Shown: positions 54,402-63,001 of the stretch, in pieces | Layout: each line of letters begins with the position of its first letter | How positions within the stretch are numbered: the stretch's first letter is position 1 | NCBI GenBank assembly: GCA_964594985.1 | Contig: CAZQNQ010000004.1 | Location: 1 to 64,000, forward strand | Length of the DNA stretch: 64,000 bases | Direction of reading: 5' to 3' | From: JADLHS01 sp964594985 | GTDB lineage: Bacteria > Verrucomicrobiota > Verrucomicrobiia > Limisphaerales > JADLHS01 | Program-made: the position numbers and the translations under genes | Notes under the pieces: model-generated | Database searches by the model: none | What the model was told of the DNA's origin: nothing | What the model saw: the letters and a program-made list of their open reading frames with translations, nothing else

Positions 54402-57400
54402 TCAAGGATAAACCAACCGGTAAAACACATGGGTTGCGCCGGGATCAATGGTAATGAACACCTGATTGGTGTCCCGCGAGCCGGTCCCCGCCGGAAACTC
54501 AAACCACGCGCCCGCGTCTGCCACGCTCACGGCATTTGTCTGCAAGGTCCAGCCAGTGCGGTCCGCCGGCCATTGGAGTTCCAGCACGCCACCGTTCACC
54601 GAGAGGGCGATGTCAGATGGATTGGGATTGACCGACGAATCCACGGTGAGCACCCGCACCGTGCCATCCACCGCCAGCCGATTCTCCCACGTGTAGGCCA
54701 CGTTGTGAACAGGATCGGTGGCCGGCAGATTCACGGTGGCGAACGCGCCCGCGACCGACGTGCTGAACAACTGGAAGGTGTCGTTGACTTGCAAGGCCGG
54801 ACCGAGATTGGTCACGGTCAACGTGCCACCCGCTGCGATAGTCGGCGCCACGAGCCGGTCGCTGTTGGGCGACAACGAGCGATCCAATTCAAACACGGCG
54901 TTGCCTCCGAGGCTGACCTGATTGGTCACAGTCAAAGTTCCCACGGAAAACCCGGGCGATAGCGCGCCCAAGTTCCCAACCACAAGATTGCCGCGAATCG
55001 TTCCAGCGCCTCGCAACGTCTGGTTCGCTTCGCCAGCGCCCAGATGCAGCGTCCCATCCGTTCGGCCTGAAACATCCAGTACACCCGGCGCGGCGAGAGT
55101 GATCGTGGCGGAGTTTGAAAGGCCAGCATCGCCTTCCACGTTGGCGACCAGGGCCAGCACCCCGTTGCTGACGGTGGTGCTGCCCGTGTAACTGGTGTTG
55201 GTGCCGGAAAGGGTGAGTTTGCCGGCGCCTTGCTTGATCAGTGAAACGGCGTCAAGGCCGTTGACGATGTTGCCCGCGAACGTCGCGTCGGTGTTCAGTC
55301 CGCCCACGAGCCAGGTCACCGGATTGCCGTTCTCCGTTCCGCCGCTGATGTCGGCGTCCATCTGCGAGCCTTCTTCGCCGGACAATTCGCCGATGGGAAT
55401 GATTGCGTTGGCGGTGGTCCGGGAATACATGTTGACGCCCGGCCCCAAATGCAATTTCGCCGTTGGCCAGCCCGCGACATTCACCACGCGAAAATCGTCG
55501 CTGGCATCGTAGGCCAGAATATTGATCTGTCCGGCGAAAGCGCTCCAATTGCCGGAGACGTTTCCGCGCACATTTCCCACCGTCAGACTGAAGTTGCCGC
55601 CCCCGGTCAAAGGGCTGCTCAAGGTGTATCGTCCCGGGGCTAAAACGTGCCCGGATTGCCCGGCGGGAACATTCAGCGGGGCCGCCAGATTTCCCGCCGT
55701 GGCCGAGCCATTATCGCCGGGGCCGGCTTGGTCCAGCCGCAAAACCGAATCGCCGAGGAAGGTGATGGTGCCGCTGCCCAAGCCGGTGGATTTCGCGGCG
55801 GCGCGCAGCGCGGTGTTGCCCGTGTTCACCGGATCCATTCGCACCAGGGCATTGCTGATGGTGGTCCCACCCGAGTAGGGATTGCCATCCGCCGTTCCCA
55901 CCATGACTTGGAAGATGGAATTATTGGTGTCAATCCCCAGAAAACTCACGCTCCCCGTCCCGGCAATCTGACCAGAGGCCTGGTGAGTGTATGGTTGAAA
56001 ACTGACTTCGGTTTTATCAATCACGAGCGCGCCATTGTTGGTGATATTGCCGCCGCCGGTATTGCCGGCGTCTCCGTGCAGGCGAATCACTCCCGCTTCA
56101 ATCACCGTCACGCCCGTATAGAAGTTTTGGTTGGCAATGTTCAAAACACCACTTCCCTGTTTGGTCAAACCCATTTCGCCGAACAAACCGCCAAAGCCCT
56201 CAAACGCATAGGTCTTGCTGGTGTTGTTCACGGTGACCGCCGCCGGACTTAAACCCGAGAGCAATTGAATCGTCGTCGTTCCGGTGGCCGTGTCGTCAAA
56301 CAAGACCGGCACTCCGTCCGTATAATGGGTGATCTGGCTGGAGCTGACCGCCTGCCAGACGGCATTGGCGGGATTGTCAATGTCCCAATTTCCCGTCGCG
56401 TCGCCCACCCAACGGAGGGTGGCATCCGGCGCTACATCCACGGAGGTGATGGTCAGCGTCACCCGTTTGTTGGCGGTGTCGTCGTTGAGGGTGGCCGCCA
56501 CATTGCCCGGCAGACTGCCCAGCACAAAACTGCCGGCCCCGGCGCGACTGACGTATTCGAGCAGCGTGATGCTTCCCACGGCCAGGTTGGTCCCGGACAG
56601 GTTCACCACCACGGAATCATTGAGCGTCACGGTGCCGAGGCTGCTCGCCACAGGACTGAACGGATTGCCAAATGTTCCGAGGTCGAAATGATACGAACAG
56701 CCGAAACCAAAAGTGATGTTGCCCTTGGTCACGGTGGCGTTTGCGCTGGTAAGCACGGCCCCGAGTGTCGCCCCGTTGCCGACGCTATGCCCGCTGGACA
56801 CCTGCGAGGCGGAGCCGACCGCCAGTTCACCCGCGGCCACGACGGTCAATCCAATGTAGGAATTCGCTCCCGTAAGAATAACCCGGCCCGGGCCCAGATT
56901 GGTGACATTGCCAAAACCGGAGATGGCGTTGGTCACGGTCGCGCTGCCGTCGCGATTGAAAACCAGCGCGGCATTATTGATCACCGCGCCATTGCCCAGG
57001 CGTCCCGTGTCACTGCCATTGCCGATTTGCAGCACCCCGGCACTGATCATTGTGGTTCCGGTGTGCGTGTTCGGCCCGTCCAACGTCAAGGTGCCGCTGC
57101 CCACTTTGTTGATGGCGCACGTTTCAATGATTGCGCCCGAGAAAACCGTATCGAGATTCTTGCCGCCGATGGCGTAGGTGGTACCCGCCCCGCCTCCGCG
57201 CCATTGCGTGCCCGCCGCCCCCTGAAGCGCTCCGATGTTCACTGTGGCGGCGCTGTTATTGCGGGTCCAGTAACCGTTGTTCACACCAAGGTCCACGGTC
57301 ATGCCGCTGCTGCCAGCAAAACTTGCCGCGTTGGGGCGAAGCCCGCCCGGACTATTGCCCAGATTGAGAGTGCCGTTGAAGCCGCCCATGATGTCCGGGC

Positions 57401-58154
57401 CGCTGAAGCTTAACGTGGTGCTGGCGCCACCAATCAGAATCGTCGCAATCCCCGTTCCCGTAAACGCTCCCGACAGAGTGCGGTTGGCCGTGATTTGAAT
57501 GTTTCCGCCGACTTCAGTCACAGCAATCGGTGTGGAGAGCGCCGCCCCGACTGTGAACTGCCCGCCGTTCAATCGAATGGGCAGCGTGGTGGTTCCGTTG
57601 TTAATGTTGACGATGCCGCTGTCAATGGTCAGCCAGTCGCCGAATGCATTAATGCCGCCAGTAAGCGCCAACGTCCCGAATCCGCTCTTGGTGATGCCGT
57701 TTCCCGCCGCCCCTGTGATCGTGCTGTTGACCGTCACCAAAGTGGTGATGTTCCAAGTCTGAGGCGCGGCGATTGTCAAGGCATTGCCAAGAGTCAAAGG
57801 CTGCACTGCCGCGCTGGTATCAATCCCGGCGGCGCCGAGCGTGAGCGTGTTGCCCGCGTTGATTTGCACCGCGCCAAGAGGGTCTTCAATCCGAATGCCG
57901 CCCCAACTGAGGTCCGCCCCCAATAACAGGGTGGTGGCCGCCGTCACGCGATTATCCCAGACGGCCACATCGTTGGCCCCGGGGGCCACGCCACCATCCC
58001 ACGACGTGGTGAGATTGAGATTGTCCTGGTTGTCCGCCTTGAAGCGGTCGTCCGCCTGGCTGGTGATGACGAGCGACGCGATGGCCAGCGTAAGCCACCA
58101 GCGGCGGCTGGGCCGGTTCACTGTGGATGAATGAAGAGTTGGATTTGTTGTCAT
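54402..58154 (-). CDS. Secreted PATR-repeat protein without enzyme domain
   Basis: 1250 residues; signal peptide follows a short basic stretch (PSRRWWLTLAIASLVITSQA). PATR units recur through the whole chain (GFGTLALTGGINAFGDWLTI, GSGTLTLDGPNTHTGTTMIS, GAGKLTLSGTNTSYTGSTTV). The C-terminal ~75 residues (LELQWPADRTGWTLQTNAVS ... HVFYRLVYP) resemble the end of the GH-D enzyme at 23789 more than those of PL9, PL11 and GH43, so there are two versions of the tail. No beta-barrel. Likely a surface fibre. It is the first gene after the two-component pair on the same strand and is followed by a pseudopilin gene. Confidence 0.85.
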   Translation of the reverse strand: MTTNPTLHSSTVNRPSRRWWLTLAIASLVITSQADDRFKADNQDNLNLTTSWDGGVAPGANDVAVWDNRVTAATTLLLGADLSWGGIRIEDPLGAVQINAGNTLTLGAAGIDTSAAVQPLTLGNALTIAAPQTWNITTLVTVNSTITGAAGNGITKSGFGTLALTGGINAFGDWLTIDSGIVNINNGTTTLPIRLNGGQFTVGAALSTPIAVTEVGGNIQITANRTLSGAFTGTGIATILIGGASTTLSFSGPDIMGGFNGTLNLGNSPGGLRPNAASFAGSSGMTVDLGVNNGYWTRNNSAATVNIGALQGAAGTQWRGGGAGTTYAIGGKNLDTVFSGAIIETCAINKVGSGTLTLDGPNTHTGTTMISAGVLQIGNGSDTGRLGNGAVINNAALVFNRDGSATVTNAISGFGNVTNLGPGRVILTGANSYIGLTVVAAGELAVGSASQVSSGHSVGNGATLGAVLTSANATVTKGNITFGFGCSYHFDLGTFGNPFSPVASSLGTVTLNDSVVVNLSGTNLAVGSITLLEYVSRAGAGSFVLGSLPGNVAATLNDDTANKRVTLTITSVDVAPDATLRWVGDATGNWDIDNPANAVWQAVSSSQITHYTDGVPVLFDDTATGTTTIQLLSGLSPAAVTVNNTSKTYAFEGFGGLFGEMGLTKQGSGVLNIANQNFYTGVTVIEAGVIRLHGDAGNTGGGNITNNGALVIDKTEVSFQPYTHQASGQIAGTGSVSFLGIDTNNSIFQVMVGTADGNPYSGGTTISNALVRMDPVNTGNTALRAAAKSTGLGSGTITFLGDSVLRLDQAGPGDNGSATAGNLAAPLNVPAGQSGHVLAPGRYTLSSPLTGGGNFSLTVGNVRGNVSGNWSAFAGQINILAYDASDDFRVVNVAGWPTAKLHLGPGVNMYSRTTANAIIPIGELSGEEGSQMDADISGGTENGNPVTWLVGGLNTDATFAGNIVNGLDAVSLIKQGAGKLTLSGTNTSYTGSTTVSNGVLALVANVEGDAGLSNSATITLAAPGVLDVSGRTDGTLHLGAGEANQTLRGAGTIRGNLVVGNLGALSPGFSVGTLTVTNQVSLGGNAVFELDRSLSPNSDRLVAPTIAAGGTLTVTNLGPALQVNDTFQLFSTSVAGAFATVNLPATDPVHNVAYTWENRLAVDGTVRVLTVDSSVNPNPSDIALSVNGGVLELQWPADRTGWTLQTNAVSVADAGAWFEFPAGTGSRDTNQVFITIDPGATHVFYRLVYP

Positions 58155-58539
58155 GAGTTGAATTGGTTTGGTTGTGGTGCGAATGGGGTATGGTGGTCGT
58201 GATTTTTTACGTGTTTGTTACGTCGCAAGTAATTTTTGCCAACCATCCATCTGCGCTCAGAGAAAGGCCCTCAAAAGTGACCTTTGTCTGTCTGTAAAGC
58301 GCCAGACAGGCTGACTCGATAAAGGCGGCGTGTGAGAAAGACCTTATCAGCTAACTGGCCGGAGAAAATCGCCAGTAGTGGGTGCAATGGAAGTGGGGGG
58401 GTCGCCAATCTTGGCGATGCAGACTCACCAACAGTCAACTAGGTGTAAATTCGGGCGAATGACAGACTGGCGGGAGGAAAATCAAGCGATTGGCGCCGCC
58501 ACAGGCAATCGGAAGTCTCAGCTTGGCCGGAAAATAAGA
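58155..58539. other. Region between response regulator and PATR gene
   Basis: 385 bp downstream of the response-regulator stop and upstream of the PATR start. Besides the dyad at 58288-58309 it shows A/T-rich sequence at 58200-58245 (GATTTTTTACG, GTAATTTTTGCC) that may hold the promoter. No gene seen. Confidence 0.5.
58288..58309. promoter_or_regulatory. Dyad CTGTCTG-N8-CAGACAG
   Basis: A perfect 7-bp inverted repeat about 135 bp upstream of the PATR start and directly downstream of the LuxR-type response regulator. NarL/LuxR-type regulators bind such dyads. A 3' hairpin of the regulator transcript is the alternative, but no T-run follows. Confidence 0.4.
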
Positions 58540-59244
58540 TTAAGATTTTTTTTCCTGCGGGCGCAAGCCGCCAACCTGTTGGAAATGCTTGGTCACTGCT
58601 TCAGTGCGGGTCCGCACATGCAATTTTTCATAAATATGACGGATATGCGTATGCACGGTGTGATAACTGATTTTCAATCGCTCGGCGATATCTCGATACG
58701 CAAAGCCTTTGGCCAGAAAATCCAACACTTCCAATTCCCGCAGCGAAAGCTTTTCGTATTCATGCACCGGGTTGGCAACCTGTTGAAATGAAGCCACCAC
58801 CTTCCGGGCGATATGACTGGTCATCGGAGAACCGCCACGATAGACGTCGTGGACGGCTTCGATCAGTTTTTCCGGCGGACTTTTTTTCAGCAGATAGCCA
58901 CTGGCACCCGCTGTCAGCGCGCTAAAAATGATGTTGGTGTTTTCATAGACTGTCAGCATCACCACTTGAGTGGTGGGAAGCAGTTCCCTTAGCTGCCGCA
59001 CGCATTCAACCCCGCTCATGCCGGGCAGATTGATATCCATGAGCACCACATCCGGGCGGGTCACTTTGAGTTCGATCAACGCATTCTCGGCGCTTGGATG
59101 CTGACTGACACAGCAAAAACCCTCCGTGGAATCTATCAATCGCACCAGACTGCCCCGCACCCGGGCATCGTCTTCCACGATGGAGATCTTGATGGTGCTT
59201 TTGCCGCTAATTTCAGGTCCGGTTATTTCCTTTGAGGCGGTCAT
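58540..59244 (-). CDS. NarL/FixJ-family response regulator
   Basis: 234 residues. Receiver domain ~18-135 with the acidic pair ISIVEDDARV, phospho-acceptor Asp70 in DVVLMDINLPGMSG, Thr in VVMLTVYENT and Lys in GYLLKKSPPEKL. The C-terminal LuxR helix-turn-helix is ~165-225 (LSLRELEVLDFLAKGFAYRD, ISYHTVHTHIRHIYEKLHVR). The ATG overlaps the kinase TGA by four bases, so the pair is co-translated. All conserved residues are in place. It probably controls the pectin run that begins 385 bp downstream. Confidence 0.95.
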   Translation of the reverse strand: MTASKEITGPEISGKSTIKISIVEDDARVRGSLVRLIDSTEGFCCVSQHPSAENALIELKVTRPDVVLMDINLPGMSGVECVRQLRELLPTTQVVMLTVYENTNIIFSALTAGASGYLLKKSPPEKLIEAVHDVYRGGSPMTSHIARKVVASFQQVANPVHEYEKLSLRELEVLDFLAKGFAYRDIAERLKISYHTVHTHIRHIYEKLHVRTRTEAVTKHFQQVGGLRPQEKKS

Positions 59245-62200
59245 GATTTGCTCGGGTTTGAGTGTTCACCACCTTGTAACATGACTGTCAACTCCACTTC
59301 CGTTCCGTTGCCGGCTTCACTCCGCACATGACATTGGCCACCGATTTTCTCCAACCGGCTGGTGAGATTGGTCAAACCATGTCCGGAGAAAATGCGGCCA
59401 TCCTGCGCGGAAAGAGGTCTGCCCGGGTGAAGAATAAATCCCTTGCCGTTGTCCTTGATGACAAAACTGAACCCGGAATCACTCGTCCTGAACTGCAACG
59501 AGACTTCGGTGGCCGCCGCGTGCTTGACGACGTTATTCAATGTCTCTTTGACCGCGAGATACAGGTTGTGCCGCGTTTCTGCTGAAAGCACGAGCGCGGG
59601 CGGTTGCGCCGGCAAATCGAGCCAGCAACGCAAACCGGCGCGCGTGCCATACTCTTGAAAGAAATTCCCCACATAGGTGACGAGACTGTCCAGGGTGTCG
59701 CTTTCGGGATTGATGGCCCAGACGATTTCATCCATCGCCCCGACCAGTTCGTGCGCCGTTTCAGAAATCTGTTCCAAGCACGCGGGGGTTTCTTCCTGTT
59801 TGGCACGCTGCGCCAGCGCGCTTTGCAACATGATCTGCGTCAAGCCCGCCCCCAAATCATCGTGAATATCCTTGGCGATCCGTTCGCGTTCCCGTTCGAT
59901 GTCGCGCTGCCGCTCCAAAACTTCAACCTCCTGGCGCATCTTCCGAACGATGAAGAACCTGACCAAGCCCGCCACGCCCATCACGGCGGTAATTCCAACC
60001 GCCAATGAAAACCAGCGCGTTTCATAAAAGCGCGGCGGCACGATTAGTGACATGATTGCATCTGTTTCACTCCACCCACCGTCAGCCTTGCCGCTCGACA
60101 CGCGAAAAGTGTAATTGCCCGGCGGTAGATAACTGTAATGGACTTCGCGGCGCTGCCCCGCCTCCATCCATTCGTTTTCCAGTCCCTCCAGCTTGTAACG
60201 AAAGCCCACTTTTTCCGGGGCGGTGAAGCTTGGTGCTGTGTAGTGAAACTCGACCTGGCGTTTACCGGGAGGAATTCTTAACGTGGTCCGATCATGGACG
60301 GGCAACGATTTGGTTTCGCCATTGGTTGTCGGGCTGGCAAACAGTGACTTTCCGCCGGCCAATACATCCTCGATCACCACGGTTGGCGCGACACGGTTTA
60401 CAGGAATTTCTGCCGGTTGAATCGAGACCGCCCCCTTCGCAGTCGTGAACCATAAGCGTCCATCGCGGCCGCGCCAGGCCGATGGTTGATAACTGCCGGA
60501 ACACTCCAGTGTTGGCAAGCCATCATACGTGCTATACGTGTTGCATGACAGTGAAGCCAGCGATCCACGAGCGAAATCATGCAAGGACTGCTTGGAAACG
60601 CTGAAGATGCCCCGGTGCGATCCCAGCCAAAGATTACCTTTCCCATCGTCAAGAATCTGGCAGATGATGTCGTTCGGCAAACCATTGGCCGTCGTATAAC
60701 GGGTAAAGTGTCCCTCCTTGTATCGCAAGAGTCCGCCGCTAAACGTCCCCACCCACAGAGTTCCGTCCTCATCGCAAAGCATTGACCAGATGGTCTCATT
60801 GGCAAGCGCGTCCGCAGGCCGATGTTGGATGAATCTCTCCCCGTTAAACTGGTAAAGCGAGCCGCCGCCGCCGCCAACCCAGATCCTGCCATCCTTGTCT
60901 TCCACAATCGCGTGAATGTCCGTCCTTTCAATCCCGTCGCGCGCATTGAAGACCTTCAACCCACCGTCGCGAATACAGGAAAGGCCGCGGTTTCTTCCGA
61001 GCCAAACCCGCCCTTGCCGGTCGGTAAAAATGGCTTTGACTCCATGTACGTCCCACGCCGGACGCGTCATTCGCTCCTGATCATACACAAATAAATCCTC
61101 GCGTCCCGCACTCACCCAAAGCCGCCCCCGCGCATCCGGACACACAGAGAAAACAAATTTTTCCGGGATGTCTTCGGATGAACCAAACGAAGTCAACTGG
61201 CCACCATGCCAACGATGCAATCCGTTGCCAAATGTGCCAATCCAGATCGCCCCCTGACTGTCTTCGCAAACAGACGCCGCCGCCGGAGAAGACAAACCGC
61301 TTGCCGGACCAATCACTTGAAACCGCCGCTCGCGCAAATGAACCAGTCCGCCGCGATCCACTCCCACCCAAATGTTGGCTTCACGATCTTGAAGCCAGCA
61401 GGTGACGCGGTCGCCTGGCAAACCTTCGGCTGATGAAATCCGTTGGAACGCGCCGTTGGGCCTGGCATAAAAAAGTCCCTGGCCCAGATGCCGAAACCAG
61501 ACGCCGCCCTGGCGGTCTTCGTAGGCTTCCAACGCGGGCATGTGATTTCCCATCAATTCCCCCCACGACTCCGCTTCTCTCGTCCACTGGCGATGCTTGG
61601 ATTCCCGCACGCGATTGTTGGCCACCGTCCAGAGGCCGCCGTCCCGGGCACAAAAGATGAAAGAAACCGCGACCACGGGCTCGCCATTTGTGGGGGTTTG
61701 ATTCTCAAATTGCGCTCCGTCCCATGCGGCGATCCCTTTGTCCGTCCCAATCCATATTACTCCGGAGCGATCTACTGTAAGACAATTGACCTGCTGACCG
61801 TCCAGTCCCACCCCATGAGCCAGCAGTTGGGAATTCGTCCCGTTCACACGTCCTAGTTGGCCTTCGCGCGTGTTATACCAGATGACCCCGTCACGATCTT
61901 GATGATAGGCAGACCCGATGGAACGTCCTTCAGGATTGAGCAGTTTCCATTCAACAGGTGAATCCGACTCGCTTTGCCTCAGCAACAAACCACCCCCCAT
62001 CGTGGCGAAGATTCGGTTGCTGGCCGTCGAGAAAACTTGTGCCATCTGTAGTCCCGCCCAACCCTGCCACTCGTGAACAAAGCGGCCATTACGCCATGAG
62101 GTCAATGAGCCATCATACGTATTGATCCACAGCGTATGTTCGGAATCCAGGAACAAACCCGAAACGCGCGTGTGCTTGAGTTCCGGTGTGTTGAGCGGCT

Positions 62201-62474
62201 TAAAATTCACGAAGCGAACGCCGTCAAAACGCACCAGTCCGTTGTGCGTGCCAATCCACAAGTAACCCTCGGGCGTCTGAACAATCGCCGTCACCGAACT
62301 GTTGGGCAAACCGTTGTCGCCCGTCCACACATCCATCAAATAATCCCCTGAGCCGACCTGCGCGCCAAATGCCCTGAAACAACCAGACAAGATCAAACCG
62401 ACCGCCGCAAACCGCGCCAGGCTGCTTCTGTGAATGGCAGCAGCACAACGCGGGCGTTGGCAGACAGAATTCAT
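59241..62474 (-). CDS. Two-component sensor kinase with periplasmic propellers
   Basis: 1077 residues. Signal sequence (ARFAAVGLILSGCF), then two seven-bladed Reg_prop propellers (~45-680; WTGDNGLPNSSVTAIVQTPE, GYLWIGTHNGLVRF, VWLGRNRGLSCIRD), a Y_Y_Y domain (~720-800, FRYKLEGLENEWMEAGQRRE), one membrane helix (FSLAVGITAVMGVAGLVRFF), HisKA_3 with RIAKDIHDDLGAGLTQIM (phospho-His) and an HATPase (NVVKHAAATEVSLQF, DNGKGF, GHGLTNL). This is the periplasmic design of hybrid two-component systems that sense oligosaccharides in Bacteroidetes, but kinase and regulator are separate here. The ligand is presumably a pectin or galactan fragment from the adjacent enzymes (inference). Confidence 0.93.
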   Translation of the reverse strand: MNSVCQRPRCAAAIHRSSLARFAAVGLILSGCFRAFGAQVGSGDYLMDVWTGDNGLPNSSVTAIVQTPEGYLWIGTHNGLVRFDGVRFVNFKPLNTPELKHTRVSGLFLDSEHTLWINTYDGSLTSWRNGRFVHEWQGWAGLQMAQVFSTASNRIFATMGGGLLLRQSESDSPVEWKLLNPEGRSIGSAYHQDRDGVIWYNTREGQLGRVNGTNSQLLAHGVGLDGQQVNCLTVDRSGVIWIGTDKGIAAWDGAQFENQTPTNGEPVVAVSFIFCARDGGLWTVANNRVRESKHRQWTREAESWGELMGNHMPALEAYEDRQGGVWFRHLGQGLFYARPNGAFQRISSAEGLPGDRVTCWLQDREANIWVGVDRGGLVHLRERRFQVIGPASGLSSPAAASVCEDSQGAIWIGTFGNGLHRWHGGQLTSFGSSEDIPEKFVFSVCPDARGRLWVSAGREDLFVYDQERMTRPAWDVHGVKAIFTDRQGRVWLGRNRGLSCIRDGGLKVFNARDGIERTDIHAIVEDKDGRIWVGGGGGSLYQFNGERFIQHRPADALANETIWSMLCDEDGTLWVGTFSGGLLRYKEGHFTRYTTANGLPNDIICQILDDGKGNLWLGSHRGIFSVSKQSLHDFARGSLASLSCNTYSTYDGLPTLECSGSYQPSAWRGRDGRLWFTTAKGAVSIQPAEIPVNRVAPTVVIEDVLAGGKSLFASPTTNGETKSLPVHDRTTLRIPPGKRQVEFHYTAPSFTAPEKVGFRYKLEGLENEWMEAGQRREVHYSYLPPGNYTFRVSSGKADGGWSETDAIMSLIVPPRFYETRWFSLAVGITAVMGVAGLVRFFIVRKMRQEVEVLERQRDIERERERIAKDIHDDLGAGLTQIMLQSALAQRAKQEETPACLEQISETAHELVGAMDEIVWAINPESDTLDSLVTYVGNFFQEYGTRAGLRCWLDLPAQPPALVLSAETRHNLYLAVKETLNNVVKHAAATEVSLQFRTSDSGFSFVIKDNGKGFILHPGRPLSAQDGRIFSGHGLTNLTSRLEKIGGQCHVRSEAGNGTEVELTVMLQGGEHSNPSKS

Positions 62475-62533
62475 GCAGGCAAGAGTGCCTCACCGCGACA
62501 GAAAAACAAGTTGTGAGCAACGCGGCAACCGCT

Positions 62534-62932
62534 TCACAAGCATATGTTGTTTGGGTCAGCATACAACGACCTGAGCAGCGCAGAAGTCACCTGCTCCTGC
62601 CGGAATTCCTCGGTGTAGGCGAACCGCAACTTGATGATGGCATTACAAAAAATCGCGCAGCGGGTCTTCGCCGCGTCAAGACTCTCACCCCGTGCCGCAG
62701 CCACTTTTTGCATCTTCGCGATGTCCTGCCGCACCTGTTCGGTCATGGCGTCCAACTGTTTGAAATAGGCAGCGCGCGGCAGGTCCCGGAATTCCGGGAT
62801 GTCTGCCGCAACCAGCCAGTTCACCAAGGCGAGATCAATGTCACCACCCTGTAAAATCTGTTCCAGTTCACGCCCCGCCTGGGTGGGGGACGGAAGTTGG
62901 TTCGATACAGATTTGCCAACGATGCCTGTCAC
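62534..62932 (-). pseudogene. Truncated duplicate of the transglutaminase-like gene
   Basis: 132 codons match the gene at 5555-6541. Positions 62541-62874 align with 6015-6348 over 334 bp without a gap, about 93% identical by hand count, yet the protein differs at only two residues in that part (LPRAAY, VAAARG). Upstream of it the similarity fades (GKSVSNQLPSPTQ against GKTSSDQFPPHTE), and the signal peptide is absent. The copy stops at NNICL, just before the catalytic Cys region, through a TGA created at the junction. It cannot be active. It lies 59 bp upstream of the kinase start. Confidence 0.9.
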
Positions 62933-63001
62933 GGTTGCAAATACGAGTTAATCCAACCCTATCGTTTTTAATCCGTTTGGTGTCCGCTTTCAACTTCAAG
63001 T

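Noticed and set aside
10402..58154. A SusC/SusD-type uptake pair expected in a polysaccharide locus
   Set aside because: Searched for TonB-dependent receptor and SusD features among all long frames; none present. Uptake is represented only by the MFS porter.
62435..62474. Lipobox (LILSGC) in the kinase signal sequence
   Set aside because: The kinase has a later membrane helix and needs no lipid anchor; one Cys after a hydrophobic stretch is weak evidence.
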